A DNA stretch of 64,000 nucleotides, taken from positions 33,710-97,709 of the forward strand of contig JAFQDK010000021.1 of NCBI GenBank assembly GCA_017399305.1, in the 5' to 3' direction. The position numbers were made by a program, and so were the translations under genes. The DNA comes from Clostridia bacterium (GTDB lineage Bacteria; Bacillota; Clostridia; Oscillospirales; CAG-272). This document shows positions 25,149 to 33,396 of this stretch, in pieces. Positions within the stretch are counted from its first letter, which is position 1; each line of letters starts with the position of its first letter. The notes under the pieces were generated by a model, which did not search any database, was not told where the DNA came from, and was given only the letters and a program-made list of their open reading frames with translations.

Positions 25149-27626
25149 ATGATTGCCCAAAAAGGTGAAAAAAAGGTTCCAATTTTTGAAAACACATGGT
25201 ATTATCATGGTGACAGGGATACCTGCCAAGTTCGCCCAGCTGACAACATTTTAGAAAGTCCGTTTCTGTTGCAGCGCTCATTCGCGCTCACGGTTCGGGC
25301 CGGAGGACCAGATTTGAATATTAACGGAATCCTTATCAACAAGGAAATACCGGAGGAGCTTTTTGAAAAGCTCCTTAAAGTGCGCGCCGAGGTTTGCGAG
25401 AGTGAGGAAAAAATACTCTTTGCAATCGTCGGCGATTTGACTTTAGAAGCAAATTACGGTACAACCGTTTTTGCTGTAACTGACAAGCGCAGCTTTACCA
25501 TAGATGAAGAAGGAAAGCTTCTCTGCAGTATGCTACATGAGCATGTTGACAAAGCTAAAGTTAAGCGTATGTACGGTAATGCTCGCCTTATTGTAACAGA
25601 TAAAGAGGGAAAGGATATTGTACTTTTCCGCTTTACATACTCTGTTGCAACGCTTTGCGATATGGCGGCAGATTATCTCGAAGATATGTCACACGGTGAG
25701 GATGCCGCGCATGCCTACGATGCAGTTGCTGCCGGTTATGAAAAGGCAATGCTTTATTGCCCTAAATGTGGCAGACGTCTCCTGCATGCCGGTGCAGAAT
25801 GTATTGCGTGTCAGTCAAAGCGGCGCATATGGGGCAAGCTTTTGAGATTTGCCAAGCCCGAATTGCCGAATCTCATTCTTTGTATGCTGCTTTCGCTTGT
25901 GACAACAGGTATATCAATGCTTCTGCCTACAATGACGGCAAACTTGGTTGATGAAGTTATCCCCAGCAAGGATATGCAGATGCTTTTGAAAGTAGTTAGC
26001 GTGCTTCTTAGTGCATATCTTTTGCAGCTTGCGCTTGGTATTATCCGTAGCTACCGTTTGCGTATCAGCGCGACTAATATCGTTACATTTCTCCGCAACA
26101 GCCTATTTGCCAAAACGCAAAAGCTCAGCATGCGGTTTTATGATAAAACTACAACAGGTTCTGTGATCAACCGTGTCAATGGCGACTCAAATACTATCGA
26201 GCAATTCATGATACGACTTTCACAGGAAGTTGTTGTGCAGATATTTACCCTTGTCGGAATTGCCGTTATAATGACGGCGAAAAATGTTCAGCTTGCGCTT
26301 ATCACATTGCTTCCGATACCGTTTATAGTTATCGGTACTCGTGTTTTCGGCAAGAAGATTTTGCCATATCATCGCAAAGTGTGGCGTCGTTGGGCAGCTG
26401 TTGTTTCCAATCTTACAGACACTTTACCCGGTGTCCGTGTGGTAAAATCGTTTTCGGCCGAGCTCCGCAGTAGTGGTATTTTCAGCAGTTACACAAGTGA
26501 GTGGCAGCAGGTAGACCGTAAAAGCGCTCGAATTTCTACTGCGTTCCCGAACTTTGTATCATTCTTTGTACATCTCGGACAGCTTCTTATCTGGGGAATT
26601 GGCGGTGCATGGGTAATCATATCCAATCTTACAGGAACCGCTGCGGCAAGTGATGCTATAGCTTTTGCAGGCGGCACGGTAACCCTTGGTACACTGGTTT
26701 CATTTATTTCATATGCATCAATGTTTTACGGCCCTGTAAACTTTTTTGCAAACTTTAATGACTCATATCAGAACGCGCTTGCTTCTGCAGAGCGTGTGCT
26801 TGATATACTCGATGCTGAGGATGAAGCCGACCGCGGAAAGGGTAACTGTCCCGAAATGCGCGGTAAAATTGAGTTTAAAAATGTCAATTTCTCTTATGAT
26901 AGAACCAAAATGACTCTTTCTGACATTAATCTCACGATAGAAGAAGGTGACATTGTCGGCATCGTTGGAACAACGGGTTCGGGCAAATCAACGCTTGTCA
27001 ATCTGCTTATGCGTTTCTATGATGACTATGAGGGAAAGATACTAGTAGACGGAATCAATATCCGCGATATTGATCTCTCGTATTTCCGCCGACAAATAGG
27101 CTTTGTTCAGCAGGAGTCGATGATGTTCCGCGATACGGTGTTCAATAACATTGCATTCAGCAATCCCGATGCTACTATTGAAGAGGTTTTCAGCGCGGCG
27201 GATATCGCAAACGCACATGAGTTTATCGCGCGTCTTCCTGACGGATATGACACCTTGCTTGGCGAGCGCGGTGTCGGACTTTCTGGCGGTGAGCGTCAGC
27301 GAGTATCAATCGCACGAACTGTGCTTATGAACCCGCGCATGCTTATCTTTGATGAGGCAACAGCGTCCGTTGACTCTGAGACAGAGAGCCTTATCCAAGG
27401 CGCAATTGAAGGTCTTATCAAGGGGCGTACAACAATCATGATAGCGCATCGCCTTTCAACGCTTCGTAAAGCAAACAAGATAGTCGTGCTTGATAAGGGA
27501 AAGATACTTGAAATGGGCACTCCCGAAGAGCTTATCGCAAAGAAAGGTAAGTATTATAAGCTTATCCAGATACAGACAATGGCTGAGAAAGCCGAAGCAG
27601 AAAAGAAGGAAGAGAGGTTTGAGTAA
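25149..27626 (+). CDS. ABC exporter (fused permease-ATPase) with N-terminal sensor-like domain and zinc ribbon
   Basis: An 825-residue half-transporter. Residues 1-195 are an unusual soluble part in which VFAVTDKRSFTI and a following VKRMYG stretch look like a bacterial PH-like domain. Residues about 200-222 hold a zinc ribbon (CPKCGRRL ... CIAC). Six membrane helices follow, then an ATPase domain with GTTGSGKST (Walker A, near residue 606), LSGGERQR, MLIFDEATASVD and IAHRLSTL. The stop overlaps the DUF1854 gene (TAATG), and such pairs are recurrent, some linked to cyanophycin metabolism. The start at 25149 has no good ribosome site, so the exact N-terminus is uncertain. The substrate is unknown. 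Confidence 0.87.
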   Translation: MIAQKGEKKVPIFENTWYYHGDRDTCQVRPADNILESPFLLQRSFALTVRAGGPDLNINGILINKEIPEELFEKLLKVRAEVCESEEKILFAIVGDLTLEANYGTTVFAVTDKRSFTIDEEGKLLCSMLHEHVDKAKVKRMYGNARLIVTDKEGKDIVLFRFTYSVATLCDMAADYLEDMSHGEDAAHAYDAVAAGYEKAMLYCPKCGRRLLHAGAECIACQSKRRIWGKLLRFAKPELPNLILCMLLSLVTTGISMLLPTMTANLVDEVIPSKDMQMLLKVVSVLLSAYLLQLALGIIRSYRLRISATNIVTFLRNSLFAKTQKLSMRFYDKTTTGSVINRVNGDSNTIEQFMIRLSQEVVVQIFTLVGIAVIMTAKNVQLALITLLPIPFIVIGTRVFGKKILPYHRKVWRRWAAVVSNLTDTLPGVRVVKSFSAELRSSGIFSSYTSEWQQVDRKSARISTAFPNFVSFFVHLGQLLIWGIGGAWVIISNLTGTAAASDAIAFAGGTVTLGTLVSFISYASMFYGPVNFFANFNDSYQNALASAERVLDILDAEDEADRGKGNCPEMRGKIEFKNVNFSYDRTKMTLSDINLTIEEGDIVGIVGTTGSGKSTLVNLLMRFYDDYEGKILVDGINIRDIDLSYFRRQIGFVQQESMMFRDTVFNNIAFSNPDATIEEVFSAADIANAHEFIARLPDGYDTLLGERGVGLSGGERQRVSIARTVLMNPRMLIFDEATASVDSETESLIQGAIEGLIKGRTTIMIAHRLSTLRKANKIVVLDKGKILEMGTPEELIAKKGKYYKLIQIQTMAEKAEAEKKEERFE

Positions 27627-28111
27627 TGGCAAGAAACTATATTGACAACGATACTGAGTTTGTTGCAAGAGGCTCTGTCAGCGTTGACATGATACTTTCC
27701 GATGGCAGTCGTGTTGAAAATCTCGAACCACGCCGTCTTTTCCCTGTAAATTACAGTGAAAAGTACATTTCTCTCCTTGATGCCGATGGAAAAGAACAGG
27801 CGATAATCCGTGATATTGCGGCTCTTTCCGAGCAAAGTGCCGCCGTTATCCGCAACTCGCTTTCAGAGTATTATATTATCCCAAAGATAACTAAAGTGAT
27901 ACAGGTTTATGAAAAGGGAAGCATCAATCGCTGGACAGTAATGACAGACCGCGGTAAGTGTTCTTTTTTGATCAAAACACGGTATTCGGATATAAAGCCT
28001 TTCCCCGATGGGCGGGTACTTATACGTGATTCAAACGACAATCGCTATGAGATTCCCGATGTGTCAAAGCTTGATAAGCACAGTATGCGTGAGCTTAACT
28101 CGCAGATTTAG
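27626..28111 (+). CDS. DUF1854 family protein, ABC exporter partner
   Basis: A 161-residue soluble protein of the DUF1854 type, whose members are often encoded directly after an ABC exporter with an extended N-terminus. Motifs such as LEPRRLFPV, YYIIPKITKV and the final DVSKLDKHSMRELN are recognisable. It has no signal peptide or membrane segment, so it should act in the cytoplasm, perhaps as a regulatory or accessory subunit of the exporter. The coupling TAATG with the exporter gene supports a shared complex. Its biochemical role is unknown. Confidence 0.8.
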   Translation: MARNYIDNDTEFVARGSVSVDMILSDGSRVENLEPRRLFPVNYSEKYISLLDADGKEQAIIRDIAALSEQSAAVIRNSLSEYYIIPKITKVIQVYEKGSINRWTVMTDRGKCSFLIKTRYSDIKPFPDGRVLIRDSNDNRYEIPDVSKLDKHSMRELNSQI

Positions 28112-28130
28112 TTTATAGGAGATAATGATT

Positions 28131-29174
28131 ATGAGAACCGTAGAGTTTAAAAACCCTGTGTGCAGAGGCGCAGATCCATGGCTGTTTGTTCATGATGAGT
28201 ACTATTATCTTTGCTGTACAGCCGGCTCATGTATAAGGCTTTACCGCTCAAAGAATCCTGCCACAATACATACCGAGGGGGAATGTGAATCTGTTGAGGC
28301 TTTTCGTCCGCGCGAAGGTGAGATGTGGTCAAAGAATCTCTGGTCTCCTGAAATACATTATTTTTCACCTGAGGATTTTGGTGAAGAACATGCAGGCTGG
28401 TATATGTTTGTTGCCTGTGATGACGGCTTTAACGTAAATCACCGTATGTATGTTCTCAAATGTGAGGATAAATCCTCGCCGTTTGCACCGTACGGCAATC
28501 CTGTTACCGGTGAGAGATATGTTCCCGAAAAGGTTGTTTCTCCAACCGACCCCGAACTCAATGAGGGGTGGCGTTGCGGACAGACTTTGCTTCGTCATGA
28601 CGGTAAGGTCTATTCCATGTGGGTAGACGAGGTTGGCAGACAGACTATGGACTTTCATCAGCGCATACGCATTGCAAGAATGATAAATCCGTATACTGCA
28701 GGTGACGCAAAGGTGTTGTGCAGACCTACCGAGGAGTGGGAGATGCATGGCTTTGGTATGTATGCCGATGGCAAGATACGTCCCAAGGTAGTTGAGGGTG
28801 GCACTGCTATTTACGGCGATGACGGCAAGGTATATGTAATTTATTCGGGCAGCGGATACTGGACAAAGTATTATGCGCTTGGACACATGGTACTCAAGGG
28901 CGAAAATGCCGATTGCGAAAGTGATTGGGAAAAAGACAAGGAGCCAATCTTTTCTATGTCGGATGAGGTGTTCGGATGCGGACATGCTTCATATTTCAAG
29001 GATGCAGCAGGACAGAGATACATATGCTATCATGCATATCTTTCGCCGGACCGCACTGGTGGCAGATATGTGTTTATAGAACCGTATCGTATCGAAAACG
29101 GCAGAGTTATTATAGGCGACGGTTCGCTTAAGCCTGCACCGCTTTCCACCGTTCAGACGATAACAGCTTTTTAA
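28131..29174 (+). CDS. Glycoside hydrolase family 43-like protein
   Basis: A 347-residue five-bladed beta-propeller glycosidase. The first catalytic aspartate is probably in CRGADPWLF, and the acid glutamate in KVVEGGTAIYGDDGK. Members of GH43 release arabinose or xylose from plant polysaccharides or related oligosaccharides. There is no signal peptide, so it should act in the cytoplasm on imported oligosaccharides. Two ATGs are six bases apart; AGGAG at 28117-28121 has proper spacing to the second (28131). Only 19 bases separate it from the DUF1854 gene, so it shares the exporter operon, an odd pairing. A hairpin at 29191-29219 follows. Confidence 0.83.
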   Translation: MRTVEFKNPVCRGADPWLFVHDEYYYLCCTAGSCIRLYRSKNPATIHTEGECESVEAFRPREGEMWSKNLWSPEIHYFSPEDFGEEHAGWYMFVACDDGFNVNHRMYVLKCEDKSSPFAPYGNPVTGERYVPEKVVSPTDPELNEGWRCGQTLLRHDGKVYSMWVDEVGRQTMDFHQRIRIARMINPYTAGDAKVLCRPTEEWEMHGFGMYADGKIRPKVVEGGTAIYGDDGKVYVIYSGSGYWTKYYALGHMVLKGENADCESDWEKDKEPIFSMSDEVFGCGHASYFKDAAGQRYICYHAYLSPDRTGGRYVFIEPYRIENGRVIIGDGSLKPAPLSTVQTITAF

Positions 29175-29190
29175 GAGTTGTCTAAAATAA

Positions 29191-29219
29191 TAAACAGCAC
29201 CGCTTAGCGGTGCTGTTTA
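29191..29219 (+). terminator. Intrinsic terminator-like hairpin
   Basis: TAAACAGCACCGC and its complement form a 13-bp stem with a TTA loop. Only a short T-rich tract follows, so termination may be partial. Similar GCACCGC hairpins end two other units in this window. Confidence 0.75.
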
Positions 29220-29222
29220 TAT

Positions 29223-29251
29223 TTGACTTATATTATAATCTGTGATATACT
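29223..29251 (+). promoter_or_regulatory. Promoter of the repeat-protein gene
   Basis: TTGACT (29223-29228) and TATACT (29246-29251) are 17 bases apart, right after the hairpin. Confidence 0.72.
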
Positions 29252-29279
29252 TGTTCAAATATCTTTCAGGAGGATAATT

Positions 29280-30941
29280 ATGTCAAAGAAATTGAAAATC
29301 ATTATCCCGATTGTTGCATGCATAATCCTTCTTGTGGTAGCTGCAACAGTATTTATGATGGTTATTCCCGAAAGTAAGTATAATGATGCTGTAGCACTTA
29401 TGACTGTAGGTGACTATGAGGGGGCAATGACTGCACTCAGAGAACTTGGTGATTACAAGGATTCAAGCAGGCTCGTTCAGAATTGCGAGTACAATCAGGC
29501 AATCGAAAAGAAGGAGCTTGGAGAGTATGACGCCGCGTATGATATATTTAAGTCACTTGGAGATTATAACAATGCCGCGGAGATGGCGCAGGATTGCAGA
29601 TATCTTCAGGCACTTTCGCTTATTGATAAAAGCGAAACGGATGCTGCATATGATATATTCAGTGAGCTTGGTGACTATAAGGATTCATCTGTAATGATGC
29701 AGGAATGCCGCTATCTCAAAGCACTTTCAATGATTGAAATTGGCGAAACCGACACTGCGTATGATATACTGGCAGAACTCGGGACATATAAAGATGCAGC
29801 GGAGATGATACAGGAGCATCTGTATGTTGAGGCGTTTGCACTTATCGAGGGCGGTGAATATGATGCCGCATATGCCGCTTTTGAAGCACTCGGAGCATAT
29901 AAAGATGCTGCAATGATGATGCAGGAAAGCCGTTATTTAAAGGCACGATATCTTATTGAGAGCGGTGACTATGACGGCGGAATGGAAATGCTTAACGAGC
30001 TTGGAGATTACGGCGACGCGGCAGAAGTGATTCTGAGTTCCAAGTACACTCGCGCCATTGATTATTATAACGAGGGCGAGTATAAAAAGGCGTACGACCT
30101 CATGATAGAGCTTGCAGATTACAGTGATGCTGTACAGTGGCTTGTTCCAATTGAATATGAGCTTGCGGTTGAGTGTTTCAACAATGCCGAGTATAAAGAA
30201 TCATATGAATACCTTGAATCTGTAGGTAACTTTAAAGATGCCGCTGAATACAGAAAGAAATGTGATTACTATATCGCAATTGAGTATATGGATGCGGGAG
30301 ATTATTATACAGCCGGTGTTAAGTTTAACAATGCCGACGGGTATGCAGATAGCTCGAAGTTTCTTTTGAAGTGCTTGGCAAACGAGCCGGCACTACTGTC
30401 ATTGCGTCCGCTTAGTGTGCAGCTTGGACATTACAGCGACTATATTACTTCACAAAGACCTATAGAATGGTGGGTGCTTGATTCCGGCAATGGAAAGATT
30501 CTGCTGATTTGTAAAAATGCGCTTGCAAGCAATACAAAATATCAGGAGGGTAGCAGTTGGAGCACCTGCTCGTGGGAAAACTGCGATATCAGATATTGGC
30601 TTAACGGTGATTTTTATAATAACTGCTTCTCAGAAGAAGAGAGAAATATGATATTGACCTCTTCAATATGGAGCGATGACAAATCCGTTGTGACGAAGGA
30701 TAAGATATTCATACTCAGTAGAAACGGACTTGACAATTATCTGGATGCAGAGTATTACAGAAAGGTAAGCTATATCGGAACGAGTTATTCATCATATAAT
30801 TCGCAATCCTATTGGGTGCGAAATTATACAGATGAAAATTGCGTTGTGTATCGGTATAATAACATAATATCAGGATATACAAGCAAAGATCCGTGGCAGA
30901 CCGCGGCAGTACGTCCTGTTATGTGGATAAGTGTAAATTGA
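29280..30941 (+). CDS. Membrane-anchored protein with nine 37-residue repeats and DUF6273-like C-terminus
   Basis: A 553-residue protein with one N-terminal membrane helix (residues 7-30) and no cleavage site, so it is anchored with most of it outside. Residues 34-366 are nine repeats, each exactly 37 residues, of the form Y-x-x-A-x-x-x(4)-G-E/D-Y-D-x-A-Y-x-x-F-x-x-L-G-D-Y-K-D-A-A; they resemble TPR or Sel1-like helical pairs. Residues about 390-553 look like the DUF6273 domain (IEWWVLDSGNGKILLICKN, DIRYWLNGDFYNNCFS). AGGAGG at 29268-29273 sets the ATG at 29280 rather than the upstream in-frame one. It is probably a surface scaffold; partners are unknown. Confidence 0.85.
   Translation: MSKKLKIIIPIVACIILLVVAATVFMMVIPESKYNDAVALMTVGDYEGAMTALRELGDYKDSSRLVQNCEYNQAIEKKELGEYDAAYDIFKSLGDYNNAAEMAQDCRYLQALSLIDKSETDAAYDIFSELGDYKDSSVMMQECRYLKALSMIEIGETDTAYDILAELGTYKDAAEMIQEHLYVEAFALIEGGEYDAAYAAFEALGAYKDAAMMMQESRYLKARYLIESGDYDGGMEMLNELGDYGDAAEVILSSKYTRAIDYYNEGEYKKAYDLMIELADYSDAVQWLVPIEYELAVECFNNAEYKESYEYLESVGNFKDAAEYRKKCDYYIAIEYMDAGDYYTAGVKFNNADGYADSSKFLLKCLANEPALLSLRPLSVQLGHYSDYITSQRPIEWWVLDSGNGKILLICKNALASNTKYQEGSSWSTCSWENCDIRYWLNGDFYNNCFSEEERNMILTSSIWSDDKSVVTKDKIFILSRNGLDNYLDAEYYRKVSYIGTSYSSYNSQSYWVRNYTDENCVVYRYNNIISGYTSKDPWQTAAVRPVMWISVN
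29379..30377 (+). repeat. Nine tandem 111-bp coding repeats
   Basis: The nine 37-codon units are contiguous and without indels. The first six keep the LGDYKDAA-type end well; units 7 to 9 are more diverged. The repeat is visible at protein level, less so in the DNA, so it is old rather than recently expanded. Confidence 0.9.
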
Positions 30942-30944
30942 TAA

Positions 30945-30971
30945 AAACAGCACCGCAAAGCGGTGCTGTTT
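30945..30971. terminator. Hairpin terminator between convergent genes
   Basis: AAACAGCACCGC, loop AAA, GCGGTGCTGTTT. It ends the repeat-protein gene and may serve the rubredoxin fusion gene on the other strand, whose run of A upstream gives a U-run there. Confidence 0.85.
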
Positions 30972-30974
30972 CGC

Positions 30975-31622
30975 TTATTTGATGGGTTCAAAATCTTCTG
31001 CGCCGTGCTTGCACAAGGGGCATATGAAGTCTGCAGGCAGTTCATCCCCTTCGTATACATATCCGCAGATTTTGCACACATAACCTTTCTTTTCAGGCTT
31101 TGCTTCAGGCTTTGGCTTGATGTGGTCAAAGTAATACTGATATGTTACTGATGGCTTGTCGGACAGTATCTTTGTTTCGGTTACATCGGCGATGAACATT
31201 GTGTGAGTGCCGCAATCGACAGATGCAACAACCGAGCATGAGATGACGGCGTTTGTGAATTTAGGCACATACAAAACACCGTTGCCGGTACGGTTTTCAC
31301 TTTCACATTCGGCAAATTTGTTTACGTTTTTTCCACTTTGAAATCCGAAATGCTCAAATACCTTGAAAGGCACTTCTTCGGTCAGCACAGAGAGATTAAA
31401 TGTATCTGTGCGCTGTATCATGTCATGTGTGTAGTTCTGCTTGTTAACGGTTATTGAAATGCGACAAGGGGAAGATGTAAGCTGTACAGCGGTATTTATA
31501 ATGCATCCGTTGTCCTTGCCTGCATCACGTGCGGTAAGCACAAAAAGTCCGTACGAGAGTTTGAACAGTGCGCTTGCGTCAATATCTTTTGAAATTGAAT
31601 TAGTATTTATTGTGAAAGGCAT
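30975..31622 (-). CDS. Flavin reductase-rubredoxin fusion (high-molecular-weight rubredoxin type)
   Basis: A 215-residue cytoplasmic redox protein. Residues 1-160 are a flavin-reductase-like FMN-binding domain (ALFKLSYGLFVLTARD, TFNLSVLTEEVPFKVFEHFG). Residues 172-215 are a shortened rubredoxin with two cysteine pairs, CKICGYVYEG and CPLCKHGAEDF. The same arrangement is known from the high-molecular-weight rubredoxin of acetogens, which passes electrons to a diiron flavoprotein for oxygen or nitric oxide removal. Here no flavodiiron gene is adjacent. AAGGAG 8 bases before the ATG supports the start. An oxidative-stress role in an anaerobe is likely by analogy. Confidence 0.9.
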   Translation of the reverse strand: MPFTINTNSISKDIDASALFKLSYGLFVLTARDAGKDNGCIINTAVQLTSSPCRISITVNKQNYTHDMIQRTDTFNLSVLTEEVPFKVFEHFGFQSGKNVNKFAECESENRTGNGVLYVPKFTNAVISCSVVASVDCGTHTMFIADVTETKILSDKPSVTYQYYFDHIKPKPEAKPEKKGYVCKICGYVYEGDELPADFICPLCKHGAEDFEPIK

Positions 31623-31637
31623 TTTTTAAGCTCCTTA

Positions 31638-31666
31638 TTGCTTTTTTTATAATTATAGCATAAAAT
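31638..31666. promoter_or_regulatory. Divergent promoter region, rubredoxin fusion and channel genes
   Basis: On the plus strand TTGCTT (31638-31643) and TAAAAT (31661-31666) have a 17-base spacer. On the minus strand TATGCTATAAT is an extended -10 element (TATAAT at 31652-31657). The two overlap within the 74-bp gap. Confidence 0.5.
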
Positions 31667-31696
31667 ATAGAAAAAAGATACTCTTCGGAGGAAAAA

Positions 31697-32323
31697 ATGC
31701 AAACTTTTGTTTTTATTCTTGAAATAATTGGTACTGTCGCATTTGCAATATCCGGTGCAATGACAGCACTTAAAAAGCACATGGATATTCTGGGCGTTGT
31801 TATTTTAGGAATAACCACTGCGGTTGGCGGCGGCGCACTTCGCGACATTATTCTCGGCAAAACTCCGCCTGCAATGTTTACAAAGCCTGTGTATGCTTTC
31901 GTTGCATGCCTTGTTTCGGTGATCATATTCATTCCTGCTATTCGGCGTATGCTTACTCATAATCATGCGGTATATGATGTTGTAATACGTATTATGGACT
32001 CACTTGGGCTTGGTATATTCACTGTTATGGGTATTGCAGCGGCAAAGAGTTATTCTGATGCACATAATTTGTTTTTGCTTGTGTTTGTCGGAGTTATCAC
32101 CGGCGTTGGCGGCGGTGTGATGCGTGATATTATGGCAGGGAACACACCTTACATATTTGTAAAGCATGTGTATGCCAGTGCATCAATCGTAGGTGCGCTT
32201 GTATGTGCGCTTTTATGGAATACACTTGGAATGGCTACTTCAATGTTTGTCGGTGCAGCGGTTGTTATTGTTATTCGTTTGCTTGCCGCGCATTTTAAAT
32301 GGAGTCTGCCAAAAGCAAATTAA
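31697..32323 (+). CDS. TRIC-like cation channel family membrane protein (YadS/UPF0126)
   Basis: A 208-residue membrane protein with about seven helices and two similar halves. Each half has the glycine-rich kinked motif with R-D-I: TTAVGGGALRDIILGKTPP and GVITGVGGGVMRDIMAGNTP. This pattern defines the bacterial homologues of trimeric intracellular cation channels. It should conduct monovalent cations across the cytoplasmic membrane, though physiological roles in bacteria are poorly known. CGGAGGA sets the start. It is monocistronic, divergent from the rubredoxin fusion and ended by a strong terminator. Confidence 0.9.
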   Translation: MQTFVFILEIIGTVAFAISGAMTALKKHMDILGVVILGITTAVGGGALRDIILGKTPPAMFTKPVYAFVACLVSVIIFIPAIRRMLTHNHAVYDVVIRIMDSLGLGIFTVMGIAAAKSYSDAHNLFLLVFVGVITGVGGGVMRDIMAGNTPYIFVKHVYASASIVGALVCALLWNTLGMATSMFVGAAVVIVIRLLAAHFKWSLPKAN

Positions 32324-32348
32324 AAACGACGGCTCAGCCGTCGTTTTT
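32322..32348. terminator. Bidirectional intrinsic terminator
   Basis: AAAAACGACGGC, loop TCA, GCCGTCGTTTTT and a long T-run lie between the channel gene and the convergent secreted amidase gene. Confidence 0.93.
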
Positions 32349-32349
32349 T

Positions 32350-33309
32350 TTATTTAGTGATTATTGAGCGCTGATAAGTGCTGTCCCATTCAACCGTAGC
32401 ACCGAGGGTTTCGGCAATGACTCTTACAGGGCCGTATATGCGATTGTCTTTAATAAACGGGGCACAGTGAAGTGTTACTGGCTGACGGTTTACATAGGCA
32501 GTAGTACTGCCGACATAGATTACGACTCTTGCATCGCCTTTGGTGATGATCTGCTTTTGTTCGGCCTGATCCCACTCAACCGTGGCGCCGAGGTTTTCAG
32601 CAATGAATCTTGTAGGAATCATAGCTGAGTTGTTTACGAGAAGTAGGGGAGCATCGGATGTTTTGGTAGTGCCGAATACAGTTGCATCGCACTCTCCCGC
32701 CTTCATAATAATATGATTGCAGTTGGTGCAGTTATGAACAGGCTCTGTGAGAATGTGCAACGAGTAGCAAGTAAATCTTACGGACGCTGTTCCGGATGCG
32801 TGTCTTGTGGCATATGACTTGTCATTTGCCGCTGCCCAGTACCAATAGGTAACTTTATTGCGGTTTACGCTCCATGCTGATGCGGTTGCTTCACCTCTTT
32901 CGTTTACACCGTCACAGATGTATACATGAGGGTAGTGCGTCCCAAGATATTTTCCGCTTGCAGAATAGTCATCGCACTGGATGTATATTACATCGCCTTT
33001 TTCAAGGACACCTTCGATATACATTTTACTGCTCAATTTATACTGCTTTGCAAATCCGCCGTCAATCAGTGCATTGTAAAGTGAGGCTGTGCTTGATTTT
33101 CTTCCGCCGAGAGGAAGCCCACCTGCCATAAGGCAGTCTGATACAAAGTTGCAGCACTGATAGGATGCGCGGTTGTCATTCCAGTGAGCATCGGCGTATG
33201 CCGCAGCCGCGTTGCGGTTAAAAGAGAACGCATCTGCGCTGACGGTAAATATAGCAGTGCATACAAGCATTGAAACAAGTAAAAATACAGAGAGTAGCTT
33301 ATTCTTCAT
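32350..33309 (-). CDS. Secreted amidase-like protein with copper-amine-oxidase-N domain
   Basis: A 319-residue exported protein. The signal peptide (MKNKLLSVFLLVSMLVC) is followed by an Amidase_6-like domain: YADAHWNDNRASYQCCNFVSDCL with the probable catalytic cysteine and a later THYPHVYI histidine, residues about 30-180. These domains are papain-like and are related to NlpC/P60 peptidoglycan hydrolases. The C-terminal 110 residues form a copper-amine-oxidase-N domain (PTRFIAENLGATVEWD), which is a structural or wall-related module, not an oxidase. The ATG at 33309 has AAGGA at correct spacing; the ATG at 33315 is too close to it. It has its own consensus promoter. Confidence 0.85.
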   Translation of the reverse strand: MKNKLLSVFLLVSMLVCTAIFTVSADAFSFNRNAAAAYADAHWNDNRASYQCCNFVSDCLMAGGLPLGGRKSSTASLYNALIDGGFAKQYKLSSKMYIEGVLEKGDVIYIQCDDYSASGKYLGTHYPHVYICDGVNERGEATASAWSVNRNKVTYWYWAAANDKSYATRHASGTASVRFTCYSLHILTEPVHNCTNCNHIIMKAGECDATVFGTTKTSDAPLLLVNNSAMIPTRFIAENLGATVEWDQAEQKQIITKGDARVVIYVGSTTAYVNRQPVTLHCAPFIKDNRIYGPVRVIAETLGATVEWDSTYQRSIITK

Positions 33310-33350
33310 TGTCATTTCCTTTTTCTGTTACTTAATTGTTTTCCTCGCAT

Positions 33351-33379
33351 ATTATAATTGAAAAGACAGAAATTGTCAA
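33351..33379 (-). promoter_or_regulatory. Consensus promoter of the secreted amidase gene
   Basis: The minus strand reads TTGACA (33374-33379), 17 bases, TATAAT (33351-33356), a perfect SigA consensus. Confidence 0.85.
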
Positions 33380-33396
33380 TGCTTTTTCAATAACGG

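Noticed and set aside
29379-30377. CRISPR-like array
   Set aside because: The 111-bp periodicity is a coding repeat in frame with no spacers. No other regular short repeat was seen in the window.
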